64,000 bases of DNA from Isoetes taiwanensis. Lineage: Eukaryota > Streptophyta > Lycopodiopsida > Isoetales > Isoetaceae. The translations under genes and the position numbers were made by a program. Positions 1-10,100 of this stretch are shown here, in pieces. Below the pieces are notes generated by a model. It was not told the DNA's origin. It saw only the letters and a program-made list of their open reading frames with translations, and did not search any database. The stretch is from assembly GCA_021234155.1 (NCBI GenBank), contig JAJEKV010000025.1, positions 9,923,017-9,987,016 of the forward strand. Reading direction: 5' to 3'. How positions within the stretch are numbered: the first letter of the stretch is position 1; every line of letters starts with the position of its first letter.

Positions 1-184
1 AGTGGCACAAGAAGAGCTAGCAGGAGGAGCAAAAGGGGAGCGATAGGAATACGAGAGCCAGGGCAAGAAGCGCCAGACAGGAGGAGGAGATTGTCGAATA
101 ACTGGAGGAACCAGCAATATAAGAGGGGCCAAACCATTTCCAGTATGATCGAAACTCAGTACGACAGATAGAAGGCCTTTTAAA

Positions 185-661
185 TTGCAGAGGGACATAG
201 ATTATGGGAAGAACCAGGCAGTCTACTACAAATACCTCAAGCGGCAGATAGCTTGTAATTCTTGGGATAGTCAACTGGAGATGCCAAGAATTGAGAAAGG
301 CAGGCGATCTAAGAACCTCAAGAAGCCGCCTCCCCGATCTGAGGGGCCAAGAAAGCCTAAGCTTCACGACCCAACTCCAACTCAGCCAGACTTTTTGGAA
401 GTTCTTATGCTTTCAATAGTGTTGCAACCTTCTGATCCGAAGAGCATCGTTCGAAAGATCATGCAAGACTTCAAGACAGGTTATCGTGTTATGTCGATGA
501 TGATTCAATATTACCAAGAAATGGCCGAAGCAGAACTGACCCAACTATTCGAAGAGGCCAATCCATGCCAAAAGGATAACTGTCATGCCCAAGGATGTGA
601 ACTTGGCCAGAAGAACAAAGGACATGACTTTAGGAAATTTTTAAATAACTTTTTCCTCTAA
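185..661 (+). pseudogene. Histone H3-like ORF of a transposable element, copy 1
   Basis: The frame is open from 185 and its first ATG is at 281; an in-frame TGA lies at 146-148, so the 5' part has been lost to mutation or lies in another frame. The N-terminal half is basic and proline-rich. From about residue 68 (nt 386) it follows the histone H3 fold: IVRKIMQDFKTGYRV matches the H3 alpha-1/loop-1 segment LVREIAQDFKTDLRF, and QEMAEAELTQLFEEANPC matches alpha-2 (QEAAEAYLVGLFEDTNLC). The alpha-3 part is poorly kept and ends in an unrelated basic tail. The protein around residues 1-23 (DYGKNQAVYYKYLKRQI) resembles the equivalent linker of the better copy at 43,430. It is therefore a diverged relative of that protein rather than a host histone gene. 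The rest of the element lies to the left of the window. Confidence 0.6.
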
Positions 662-982
662 TTATACAAAATTCTTCTTCTAATTAAGCAATGTATCAAT
701 TGATTTAAATTAAGTAATGTAGAAACTTTGAATTAATTTTATAAATACAATTGGAGCAACTCTGCTCCAAAGGGTAGTATGACCGCATCAAACGTGCCGC
801 CCGCATAGAATAACTCGAGTCGATCCAAACCCACCAAAATTTGATAATGTTAGATTTTGAATTTTAGCATGTTAGTATGCATGTAGGTAAATTAAACCAC
901 AAGAAAAAAAATATTTGGACACTTCAGGGGAACCCCTCTGAGGTCACTCCACGCATAAGCATAGTATGACTATGTCAAACAA
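662..982. other. Non-coding DNA downstream of H3-like copy 1
   Basis: AT-rich sequence without a usable ORF. Two segments (about 775-800 and 962-985) share the phrase agtatgac...tcaaac, so this may be a decayed beginning of the adjoining tandem repeat. Nothing else is recognisable. Confidence 0.5.
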
Positions 983-1270
983 CCTCTAAGAGCGAGTAAC
1001 TCGAAACATAAGTTCTGAATGGTTTTTCCATCAAAACTTATAGGTTGTAAATAGCCTCTAGTGTGGAATAACCAGAGTCATAAGTTCTGAATGTTTTTTT
1101 CATCAAAACTTAAAGTTCTGATTAGTCTCTGGGCATAGATTAACCCGAATCATAAGTTCTGAATGGTTTTCTATCAAAACTTATAAGTTTTGAATGGCCC
1201 CTAGGCACAAAATAAGCAATGTCATAAGTCCTGAATGGTTCTTCCATCAAAACTTATAAGTTTTGAATGG
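983..1270. repeat. Tandem repeat, four units of exactly 72 bp
   Basis: The phrase cataagttctgaat (with small changes) starts at 1007, 1079, 1151 and 1223, giving a strict 72-bp period; the unit starts cctcta/tctctg/ccctag fall at 983, 1055, 1127 and 1199. Each unit contains an imperfect hairpin, ATAAGTTcTGAaTGG followed by a T-rich loop and CCATCAAAACTTAT. It lies directly downstream of the H3-like ORF. That is the same relative place where the intact element at 44 kb carries two hairpins of unrelated sequence. Confidence 0.85.
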
Positions 1271-3975
1271 TATTTTGGTCAAAACAATCATATTATAGCT
1301 TATTTCCATGTATTCTATAACCTTGTAGCATGCCCCTCTCTCCCCATGCCAACCACGCAGCGGGCCAGGAGGAGGTGGGGAGGGAGCATTCTTTATATTT
1401 GAATTATAATCCTTTATTATATTTAAGTTTTAACCATGTTAGAAAATATTGATACTCGAGGCCTTTAGGGTTAGAACAAAAACCCTTAAGCTAGATATAG
1501 ATTGCATTTTGCATTCATCTCAGCTTAGTTGCCAATCTTAGCTCACTAAATATCTTTTTGTCTACATTGTAGTAGTATAATTAAACCTTTTTCTGAGCAA
1601 CCCAGCTAGTTGCCAGGGGTTAGCAATTGTCGCCACGCATTGGTATGCGATGCAAACACATGCTATGAATGCATCATTATTAAGTGTCTTCATCCATACC
1701 TTGATATTCAAGATAAGTGTCCAGGAATCCACTTTATCAAGGTACTCTAGGCCAGCACACCAAGTATACTCGTAAACATAAGTCTTGTTACCACCCCATG
1801 ACAGTAAATAACTACCTTTCTCAGATGTTAGTGATATGTCAAATGCCAAAATGTTCATTTGGGCTTAGGTTAGATACAAGACATGAATATAGGAACTGTA
1901 GAGACAATAGGCATGAGTAATTATTGTTTGTTGTAGTATTACCTGCTCCGTGCACTTTAGAGCAGTCAAATAGTTCAGGTGAACCTTTGTTGCAGATCCT
2001 TGACCCCTCAACATAGGAGCTACTTGACCACATTGAGCAATTCGAAACCAGAGCACAACCTTATGGAGGAAACTTCAGCATGAGGTTAAAGATCAAGATG
2101 ATAAAAGGGAGAGCATGAACACACATAATGAAGGGGGAACTACAGAAAGGATGAGAGAGACATTAAGAACAAATACACGAGTTGCCGAGATGGGCTATTC
2201 AACATACAATGGGCATCGTGGCACTTACGCCATTGATTATTAGGGGAGGAACATCTTCTGGTCAAGGATATTCTCCAAATTGCCATATCGTCTCAAGAAA
2301 AGCTTCACATCGACGAGTTGTTGTCATAGCTCCACCATCAACAAGTATATGACTTCATTGACTATTCACATCACAAGTTTCTAAGAGATGAGACCAAACA
2401 TACCTCTTATGAAAGACAACCATCTCAAACATAGGCCTATGGCAGGACCAGATCTAGATTTCAAGCAGAAATGCTTTAACTAAAGATGAATTACAAGCCA
2501 CCAAGCCAAGACTGTTCAAGAATAGGGCTATGGCCGGACCACAACTAACTTCTTCCCCTCGTCAGCCTCGATTATCTAGAGTAGCTACACCAATCTTGAC
2601 AACACCATCTCTTTGCAAAAAGATCACGATGACCTTCTAGCCTTAGATATTGAAGTCAAGTAGCAACAAGAAGAGACACCATGTGAGGACCAAATAACAA
2701 CACTAATAATTGATTACTTCAAGATTATAGATCCTGCGCCTGGTTGCAAATAAACTTAACTCTCAAGAAGAGAGGTCGAATAGTTCGAAGTGCTAAAGCA
2801 TTCAACATTATCATCACTCTTATAGTGGCAACATGGGACTGCCAAGACAAAGAGTCGACAAAAAGGAGATCGACAGAGTGAACACAACAATATCGAATAA
2901 GAAGTTAGAAGGATCATCCTCAAATCTTCTAACCTCAATTTTGCAATTCTTGGGTAACATGGTGAACCTAAATCAGTGTTTACATCCATAGTATTGCAAT
3001 ACTTAACCGTGATATACATCAAGAAAAAGCATCTTGTTACATGCAATTCTCAACTGCATTCTTTATCTAAAATCTAGACTTATAAGACTCCTAAAAGTAT
3101 AACCTAAGTGCCCTTAAATTGCTGAGGCAACTCCACGACTTTAATCTTAAAGGTTTACATGAATTGGAATTATCCCTTGGTCTTGGCCAATTCTTGGTCA
3201 TTGAAAGTCTTTCTAAGTTCGCTTAGAAAGTCGAACATGCAACTTTCCCATTAAATAGCATACTCCATTTCTTTATAAGAATTTGGTATACTAAGCTGAC
3301 CCCGTCACTCAACCAAAATTTATATGGTTTTAATCCTCTTTGTACAACCTTAATTAATAATGTAGGATTAATTATAAGATGTATAAGATATTCCAATATC
3401 CTTCCCTACTTAACCAAATTATAATTGCACCTATTACAATTTAACCTTATCTAAAACAAGTATATAAAAATGAGATGTAATTTAAAGCATATCTTATTAT
3501 AGTCCCTTGAACTACATCCAACAGTTTCTATATAACTGTCAACTTTATAATTACTTCCTGCCTACAAGAAATAAAATATTTGCCAAAATAGCAAAATCAA
3601 AATTGCTATTAGTTTTATTTCTTTAGAATTTCCTCATATTTCCTAATCAAGCCCCTAAGGCAATTTGATTAAATGTCAGGACAATTCCATACATCATGTT
3701 CTCTCTTTCCACAACCCAGATAAGGCTTATTTAATAACTCTATATTAACCTCTTTAATACCATCTCTTACTTTTGAGCAATCCAAAACTTCCCGTCCTGG
3801 TTCAGAACTGGAATTGTGCTCATTAAAATTACTCGAACAACCCAGTTGTTCTTCATCTTAGGTGCAGTCTCATAGGTTTCATTTTCAGTGCAGTGTCGTT
3901 TATGTCATGCACAAAATAAAGAACCCGATTTTCATGATCGAGAGGCTGAACAATTGCAAGCATCTTTCGAAGCTC
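1271..3975. other. Decayed non-coding repeat DNA
   Basis: There is no convincing ORF. A purine-rich stretch near 1366-1388 could be an old polypurine tract. A 98-codon minus-strand frame at 1562-1858 has no recognisable domain. Part of the region (1865-2215) is a dispersed repeat also found at 33.5 kb. The remainder is AT-rich and looks like old transposon sequence. Confidence 0.5.
1865..2215 (+). repeat. Diverged dispersed repeat, copy A (copy B at 33,465-33,785)
   Basis: Both copies keep the same ordered phrases: gacatgaatata, attgtttg.ttgtagta, ggtgaacctt, gatccttgaccc, acaaccttatgg, aaagatcaagatg, cataatgaaggggga and agacat.aagaacaaa.aca. They are in the same orientation and clearly homologous but diverged. 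The element class is unknown; no ORF is preserved in either. Confidence 0.65.
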
Positions 3976-4173
3976 TTACTCATATATTCTTAAGTTTCCA
4001 ATTCGTTGCAATTTATGCAACTGATGATAAGCCATGAGTTCATTCAAATAGTCAAAACCTCCATGGGATAGGACCTGTGAAGAAATACCCTTGGCATCTT
4101 CCTCAAGTGCTTCAGCAATTAAACTGCATTGCTTAGTTACTAATTTATCAACTTCTTGTTCAATGGAAGCCAT
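3976..4173 (-). pseudogene. Possible gag N-terminus of a decayed minus-strand LTR element
   Basis: A 65-codon frame with a true ATG at 4173, reading MASIEQEVDKLVTKQCSLIAEALEED before it closes. It begins about 380 nt downstream (minus direction) of a primer-binding-site-like sequence, the usual place for gag. No diagnostic domain is visible, so the gag assignment is positional. It could equally be a chance frame in old repeat DNA. Confidence 0.25.
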
Positions 4174-4550
4174 CTTCGCCGGAAGATCTGCTAAGTTTTC
4201 AGCCAGCTCTTGGATTAAACACTCTCAAGTTCACCCTTCTTCACTCCCCAAGTGGTTTAAAGGATATAACTTTTTCTGTCCAATCCAATTCTGCCATTAA
4301 AGTCTATATTTCCACAAACCTATAATAACAAAATAACTCTAAGATTCTTATGCATAAAGAATTTCCAATCCATATTTAAAAATCCAGAATCTTATTTCCA
4401 GAGTTCAACCTAGTTTTTTCTAGAAAGTTAGATCCACAACACCTATTTAGATTTCCTAAAACATAAAATCTAGAATCTAGAATCATAGATATCTCTTAAA
4501 ATAAAAGATTCCCAAAGATCTACAATCTCATAACTCTTGTACAATCCTGG

Positions 4551-4562
4551 GATCTGATATCA
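4551..4562 (-). promoter_or_regulatory. Primer-binding-site-like sequence (tRNA-Met type, degenerate)
   Basis: The plus-strand sequence gatctgatatca is the reverse complement of the common plant PBS TGGTATCAGAGC with two mismatches. If real, it places a minus-strand 5' LTR immediately to its right. Confidence 0.35.
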
Positions 4563-4566
4563 AAGG

Positions 4567-5285
4567 ACTAATTAGGATCTCCCAAAGGACAAATTAGGAA
4601 GCTGGGCATCCTCGTGATTCTTTCCAAAAGAATCGAATGGCCTTGAAACACAAAGACTGAAGAATTATCTTTCTACCAAGATAATTATTGTGATGCAAGC
4701 CCAAGTCCTGCAATCAATTATAATCAGATACCTCGCTATCGAACACAGGCATAATGCTTGTAATCGAATACAAGCAAGGATCTTGTATTCTAAATGCAAG
4801 AGATGCCCTTGCAAGCAATAACATCCAATTTTTCCCTGCTATCTAATCACGACCTAGGGTGCTTCAGAGGTTTGAAATCAGGTTCTAAAGGGTCGAATTG
4901 GGTTGTAAGGTCCGAAGCAACTCACGGTCAGGTCTGTAACAACAATGAAGAAGGATTTCGATGCCTTCTCAAATCTTTGGATGCCCCTTCAATTCGAATT
5001 CCAGCCCCGTTTATAGGGTCAAATATCTTGTTTGCATGTCTCATGTAAGTCCAATCTGATCCCACGTGGGTCTCATGCATGGGCATGCTCGAATGAATGG
5101 AAAACCCAATCTGTTCCACCCAAAACAGATGGATTTAGAAGAAGCTCGAAAAGTTCGAGTATTTCTTGGCCCCTATACCTATTTGTTTACCCCAAACCAA
5201 TCTAAAGATGCCACCTGGCCAAACATTAACATTAATATGAATGTTGCAAAATCATACCTAATGAATATTTTTTAACCATTAGAAG
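4567..5285 (-). mobile_element. Candidate minus-strand LTR, decayed
   Basis: It lies next to the PBS-like site. On the minus strand CCCTATAAACGG (plus 5009-5018) is a good TATA box about 440 bp before the supposed LTR end. Clear TG/CA termini are not visible and no partner LTR is in the window, so the limits are guesses. Confidence 0.3.
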
Positions 5286-5556
5286 TTGGCGCCCCTAGAC
5301 CCAACTTTGGCTAGCCCCGTTAATGATCCCATAGCCCGACTACAATGGTCCATCATAAAGCAACTTTGCTCCCCTCATGCTATTGACAGTACTCCTCTGC
5401 TCATGGAATTCCATCATAAGTCTGTTAATATCGGCCATACCCCTGGAAACACCTGTAACAGAGGCACTATTTGCTTGGTAGAAAGTCCCAACTGGATATG
5501 GACCACCAAATCCAATATATTAAAATGCAACCATTCCTTAATTTGAGCTAAAGAAG

Positions 5557-6590
5557 TTAAATGTGGTTGCAGACGCATTTTCTCAATGGCCCTTGGAGAC
5601 GAAAGTGCATTCTAATTAAGGAATGTGCCTCAGAAGGAACGAACTGGCATTCCATGAGAAGGCAGGTCTGAAGGCCGAAGGCACTGACGCTGGCATTTGG
5701 GTTGCAATAAAAGATAGGACGCTGCCGATTGAGTGAGCTTAACAGAAGGCACTTGAGAGCAGCACAGAAGCCTGCTTGATGGTGAACTGAAGGGTCCGAT
5801 GAGGTGGCGGCATTTTGCAAGAAGGCATCAAGGCCATGAACAGCATCAACGGGCTTTTGCCGACCACGCTCATTGGCAATATAGAGCCAATTGTCAGTGT
5901 GGTCCAAGGTGGCACCACTTTCCCAATCTGAGCGTCGAACAAATTGCGGATCCCAGTGGAGGTCCGTGGAAATCTGAGGAGGAGTCCATCCAGCGTGGGC
6001 ATCCATGACCTTGGTCCAAAAAGAAAGACGCCCGGTCGAGGTAAGAAACACAGGCGTGGAGGGACTCCGAGTGAAGCATATGGAGAGTGAGCCATGCCCG
6101 GTAAAGGCTCTTGCGCTGCTCCTCGAATTCACGAACAAGGTCTTGATCAAAGAGCACGGCACCAATGGTCCCCATTCGCGAAGAGCCGAGTATAGAGTGG
6201 AGGATTAACCCAACCTCGTGGGTATGGTCTTCTTTGTCGAAGGCCACGCGAATTGATTGTAGCCTCCCAAGCGCCGCATATAAATTTGGGCAAACGAAGA
6301 TCCTCGGGGATGCGCTAAATTTTTCCGCACTGCTCGAAAGTTTCACCGCCCGCAGGTAAGTGATGAGCAAGCTTCGGGCATGTATTCTGTCCAAGAGCGT
6401 GAGGCCCATCATGATCCTTTAAATCGGGTTGGTGTCCAATAACAACCCGGTGAGCATGGGGTCACCATGAAAAACACGATGGGCCTCATCTCTGAATTTG
6501 TCTTGTGTATCGGCCAGATAAAAGTCATGAAAAATATAGGCCATTGGCTGAACAACTTCGGAAGATGATCAAATCAGAATTGATTATGTC
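5557..6590 (-). pseudogene. Second extra ORF downstream of the Athila/Tat-like pol
   Basis: A protein of roughly 340 residues can be followed on the minus strand through at least two frameshifts. It starts near 6590 (MAYIFHDFYLADTQDKF) and runs through 6412-5894 (HTHEVGLILHSILGSSRMG) into 6095-5557. It lies just downstream of the coiled-coil ORF, in the orientation of the gag-pol at 9.3-20.4 kb, where Athila-type elements carry extra, sometimes env-like, genes. I recognise no domain, no clear signal peptide and no membrane span. The function is unknown. Confidence 0.4.
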
Positions 6591-6662
6591 GAAGACTAAG
6601 AGGGCCTGAGTAAGCCTTTGTCTTGACGGAAAGGTCCGCAAATCCTGAGAAAATCCTCATCG

Positions 6663-8240
6663 CTAGCGTGGCATGTCGTTAACGGCCATCTGCGGCGTAC
6701 CGCCGGAAAAAAGAGGTGGTCGGGCAACCACATAATCCGGTACTTGAAGGAGGAGCGAAATCCCGCAAATGTGGAGAGCTATACTAATGTAACCCTCCTG
6801 TTTATGTTGTGCATCTTCAGCAGATTGAACAGCTTCCTGGAGTTGATGGTCGAGGTCACGGATTTGATTCTCTTTTTCAAGGAGGAGACGGGATTGATCG
6901 CGAATCCGTTTGTGAGGAAGCGTGCCATGTGAAGAGGATGGCCCAGGAGTATGGAGTCGAAGCGTGGCAATCTCTGCATCATCAATGATCTTACGCTTCC
7001 CCAGCCTCGCGTAGTAGTTGATCCTGGAAGGCGTGGAGCTGGCCGGGTCGTGTGGAAAGCTGATCTTCTAAGGAGGTGATACGAGCATCATGCTCAGTAA
7101 GGTCGTGGACTTGATTGGTGTAACTTTGAGAGAGCTCTGAATACAGGGTGTTAAGTTTTGCAAGGTCTTTATCCTTGTCGCCCAGGAGGTGATCCTTGGC
7201 ATTTACCTGCTCCAGCAATTCCTGAATTGTGGATTGTAACTGAGCCTGTTGATCAGCAAGCAGGCTGGTCTGATCATTGGCATTCTTGAGATCCTCACGG
7301 GCCCATAAAAGAGCCTCGTGCTTGTCTTGAAGTTTGTCTTCCAGGGATTGAACTCGTGTGGTGGCAGCTTGAAGATCCCTGTGAACAGCTTCAGATGCCT
7401 CCAGGTACGCTTGAACTCCATTCATGAAAGCGTCTTGGGAGTCTTGCAGCTTGAGGACAACGGCTTGAACATCCTGTTGATATTTATAGAGGGCCTGCCT
7501 GGGAGGAAGAGGTGCAGGACCCTGTTGTTGCCTGGTCTGTGACATCTGAGAGACATGATGAGAAGTGGAGGGCATGGATTCTGTGGAGGAAGAAGAGACG
7601 ATAACATGCGTTATGTTGTGTTGAACATGACCAGGAGAAGTAGGGCGTGAAGTTTCAGCCTGCTGGTTTTGAGGAAGGGAATGAAAAGATTGATGAGTGG
7701 TTGCACGAGATATGGAAGGTGACCCAGGGAGAGGAAGGTAATGACAGATGAGGGCTTGAAGATGGGCACCCACGGAGGCTTCAAAGCCAGAAGAAGGGGC
7801 TGCCCTGATGCGATCTACTTCATGAAGAAGTCTGAAGAACATCAGGCCCGCCATGATGACAACATTATAGAACTGTTTATTGATATGGGTGTTCTTGATG
7901 GAATACCCAAGGAATTTGCGCCACAGAAACTTGACAAAGGTGTCGTGGGTCTTGGCAATATTGGTGAGACGATGCATGTTGGCTTGATAAGCAGCAGCGC
8001 CATACTTAGTGACATCCACATCCTGTAAGGCAGCCCAAGATAAAGAAGGTCTTTTAAGAGGAATGTGGAATACCTCAGAAATCAGAGCCTGAGTAAGCAA
8101 AATGGTGGTGCCGTCAACCATGGTGGCGTATCCTTCCGGGCTGTTGATGATATGAGTGACAAACTGCTTCAATTGCTCCGGATTTGGTGCAGGGAGGTCC
8201 TGTTGAGAGAATTCATAAAGCCCATGGCGTTCCGGCCACT
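6663..8240 (-). pseudogene. Coiled-coil extra ORF of the Athila/Tat-like element
   Basis: The main frame (8172-6991) gives 393 residues. A one-base slip in the G run near 7000 leads into a second frame (KRKIIDDAEIATLRLH and onward) that ends at TAG 6663-6665. Upstream the frame continues without an ATG to about 8240 (VVKWPERHGLYEF). The N-terminal ~150 residues (TNIAKTHDTFVKFLWRKFL, then GLMFFRLLHEVDRIRA) resemble the putative plant transposon protein domain found after pol in Athila elements; this is by eye only. A Ser/Thr/Gln/Pro-rich linker follows. A long heptad-rich coiled coil starts at about residue 225 and includes KDHLLGDKDKDLAKLNTLY. No transmembrane segment is obvious, so an envelope role is not supported. 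Confidence 0.5.
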
Positions 8241-8866
8241 TTACGACTCGAACCAGCTAGGGCTTCAGCGAAAAGGCCGGTGTGGAGAAAGGTCCGCGGA
8301 CTTCGAAAAGAGCCGGATCTCTTGGAGCGAAGCTTGAAGTTGAGGAAATTTGGGTGAAGCAAATGGCGGTGAAGAGCGTCGGAAAGGAAATCAGAAAAAT
8401 GTCTTGAGAGCCGGAGGGCTGAGAGCGTAAGATCAAAACGAAGAGAGAGATGAAAAGATTTTAGGCTTACGTTGTGCCTCTAAGGGGGCTTGATGAGAAT
8501 GAAGCAAAGAACTTGATGATGCCAGGTGGCTATAGATGCAAAGGGAGGCGATTGAGAGGCAAAAATTTGGCTAAGTCCCCAAGCGTTAAAGGGAGAAGCA
8601 ATGGACGGTGGAGATTAGATGTAAAGGAACGATCGGATGTGACAAAATTGCGAAGGTACACATATTAATATTCGACGGGCATGAAAAGAAGGAATGTCAT
8701 TTAATGCCGGGTAACCGGAAGTGGGATATCATTAAAACGAAGGTGCTCAAGGTACCATGGCTAGATATGGTGCGGAGAAAAGATTCCAATTTAGAAACCG
8801 CCTTGCATTGCAACCACGTCGAAGTTTTACGATTGGTCCACGTCGGCGATGGATTCCCCGGTTGGG
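8241..8866. other. Spacer between the extra ORF and the antisense promoter
   Basis: There is no convincing coding frame. The right end holds promoter-like plus-strand signals: an inverted CCAAT box (attgg, 8832-8836) and an ACGT core (ccacgtcgg, 8838-8846), 20-35 bp upstream of a TATA box. Confidence 0.4.
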
Positions 8867-8875
8867 CTATATAAG
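8867..8875 (+). promoter_or_regulatory. TATA box of an antisense transcription unit
   Basis: CTATATAAG lies 43 bp upstream of the ATG at 8918, preceded by attgg and by CACGTC at 8839-8844. It faces against the surrounding minus-strand retroelement genes. The spacing fits a start site around 8900 and a short leader. Confidence 0.55.
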
Positions 8876-8917
8876 ACGAAGCAAAGGGGCTTAAGCCGGA
8901 GACACCCTTTGGCGGCG

Positions 8918-9178
8918 ATGAGTATGGCGGCCAGCCGGTTTGAAACGAGAACCCCGCGATGCCTTGAATTGCGGGAATGGATCACCTGCAAGATGAACTA
9001 TCTGGACCTCTGGAAATGCCACAACCGTGGCATCCCTATGGATGGCTGGTGCAGTGGGATGGCTGAGCATCCCGACCCTCTGACCAACCCCATGGAGGTG
9101 GTGGTGCATCTGCGCTGGGATCCGGAGCAGAACTACTACCACATCCTCCGCATAACCTCTGCTCCAAACCCGGAGTAG
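8918..9178 (+). CDS. Antisense ORF of the Athila/Tat-like element, 86 residues
   Basis: It runs from ATG 8918 (a second ATG at 8924) to TAG 9176-9178 without interruption. It is GC-rich at third codon positions, unlike its surroundings. It is rich in W, C and H, with phrases such as LREWITCKMNYLDLWKCHN and VVVHLRWDPEQNYYHI. I recognise no domain. Antisense ORFs in the 3' region are known in Tat-lineage Ty3/gypsy elements such as Grande and RIRE2, and the position between pol and the 3' genes fits. Having its own TATA box supports real transcription. Alternatively it is a captured gene fragment. Confidence 0.45.
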   Translation: MSMAASRFETRTPRCLELREWITCKMNYLDLWKCHNRGIPMDGWCSGMAEHPDPLTNPMEVVVHLRWDPEQNYYHILRITSAPNPE

Positions 9179-9303
9179 AGGGGTTTTTAACTTAGGATTT
9201 TGTATATAGGGCTCTGCCCATAGAGCTCTGCTCATAGCGAAAGTAAGTGAGCAATGCTCACATTTTGTAATTTGCCTCTACTATAAATATAAATATGTTG
9301 TTT

Positions 9304-9970
9304 TTAGTCACTATCTCTGGAGTCCGAACTTTGTTGTGTATCTTGTGTAGAACTGTCTGTAGCTTCTGTATAAAATTGTTTTAGGCGAAAGCCATTAACC
9401 AGAGTAGGTAATGGAGTGCCATCTAACTCGGCCAGCTTGAAAACACTGGGTTGAACAACTTGAATAATTTGATAAGGACCAAGCCACCTGAATTTTAACT
9501 TGCCCGGAAAATTTTTGTAACGAGAATCATAAAGAAGAACCAAATCACCTTCTTTGAATGTTTTTGTCTTAAGATGTTTGTCATGCAAGGATTTCTGCAA
9601 CTGTTGACCATGAAGAACACGAATGTAAGCATCTCTCCTAAGTTCATCTAACTGTTCCAATTGATAAACCCGTTCCTTGAGTGCAGCAGGTGGATTATGT
9701 ACTGTAGCAAGTTGGAAACGGAGAGTCAGAAGAATATATTCGAAGGGCATAAGAGCTTCTTGTCCATAAATCAATTTGAAAGGAGTGTGGCCAGTAGCAA
9801 TTTTAAAACTCGTGTTGTGGGCCCAAAGAACAGTAGGCAACTTGTCTTGCCAATCGGTACGAGAAGCGTCACAAATTTTCTTGAGAACAGTGATGAGAGT
9901 TTTGTTGGTACTTTCAGCCAAGCCATTTCCTTGAGGATAGTAAGGTGTACTCTTCCTGTGCTGTATGTGC
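9304..9970 (-). pseudogene. Integrase C-terminal part of the Athila/Tat-like pol
   Basis: The frame resumes at HRKSTPYYPQGNGLAESTN, the catalytic-glutamate end of the DDE core. It continues through the C-terminal domain (LHDKHLKTKTFKEGDLVLLYD, then KFRWLGPYQI, the GPY/F-like module) to the stop at 9304. The core was cut from its N-terminal half, now at 15,061, by the insertion at 9,971-15,056. Joined in outline, the two sides read ...NHTINTRH / HIQHRKST. No chromodomain follows, as expected for the Athila/Tat lineage. Confidence 0.85.
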
Positions 9971-9977
9971 TAGAGAA

Positions 9978-10091
9978 CCGCCCCCTTTGAGGGTTTCCGC
10001 TGAAACCGCAGCGGCGCCGCCCATGAGCGGCGTTAGCCGAAGCGTTGGCGCCACGGCCATTTCCAGCCGGAAACCCCGAAAAGGGGGCGGC
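9978..10091. repeat. Imperfect 114-bp palindrome at the left end of the insertion
   Basis: The outer arms CCGCCCCCTTT and AAAGGGGGCGG pair, the inner arms GGGTTTCCG and CGGAAACCC pair, and the centre (gcggcgccgcc...gcggcg) is itself GC-rich and self-complementary. It would form a long stem-loop in either strand. Confidence 0.7.
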
Positions 10092-10100
10092 TCCCAGCCG

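Noticed and set aside
5284-5296. tRNA-Lys primer-binding site (ttggcgcccc) of a plus-strand element
   Set aside because: Short match, no LTR end before it that I can verify and no gag after it.
6991-8172. Host coiled-coil gene
   Set aside because: Same strand and expected position as the 3' genes of the Athila/Tat-like element, with a transposon-protein-like N-terminus.
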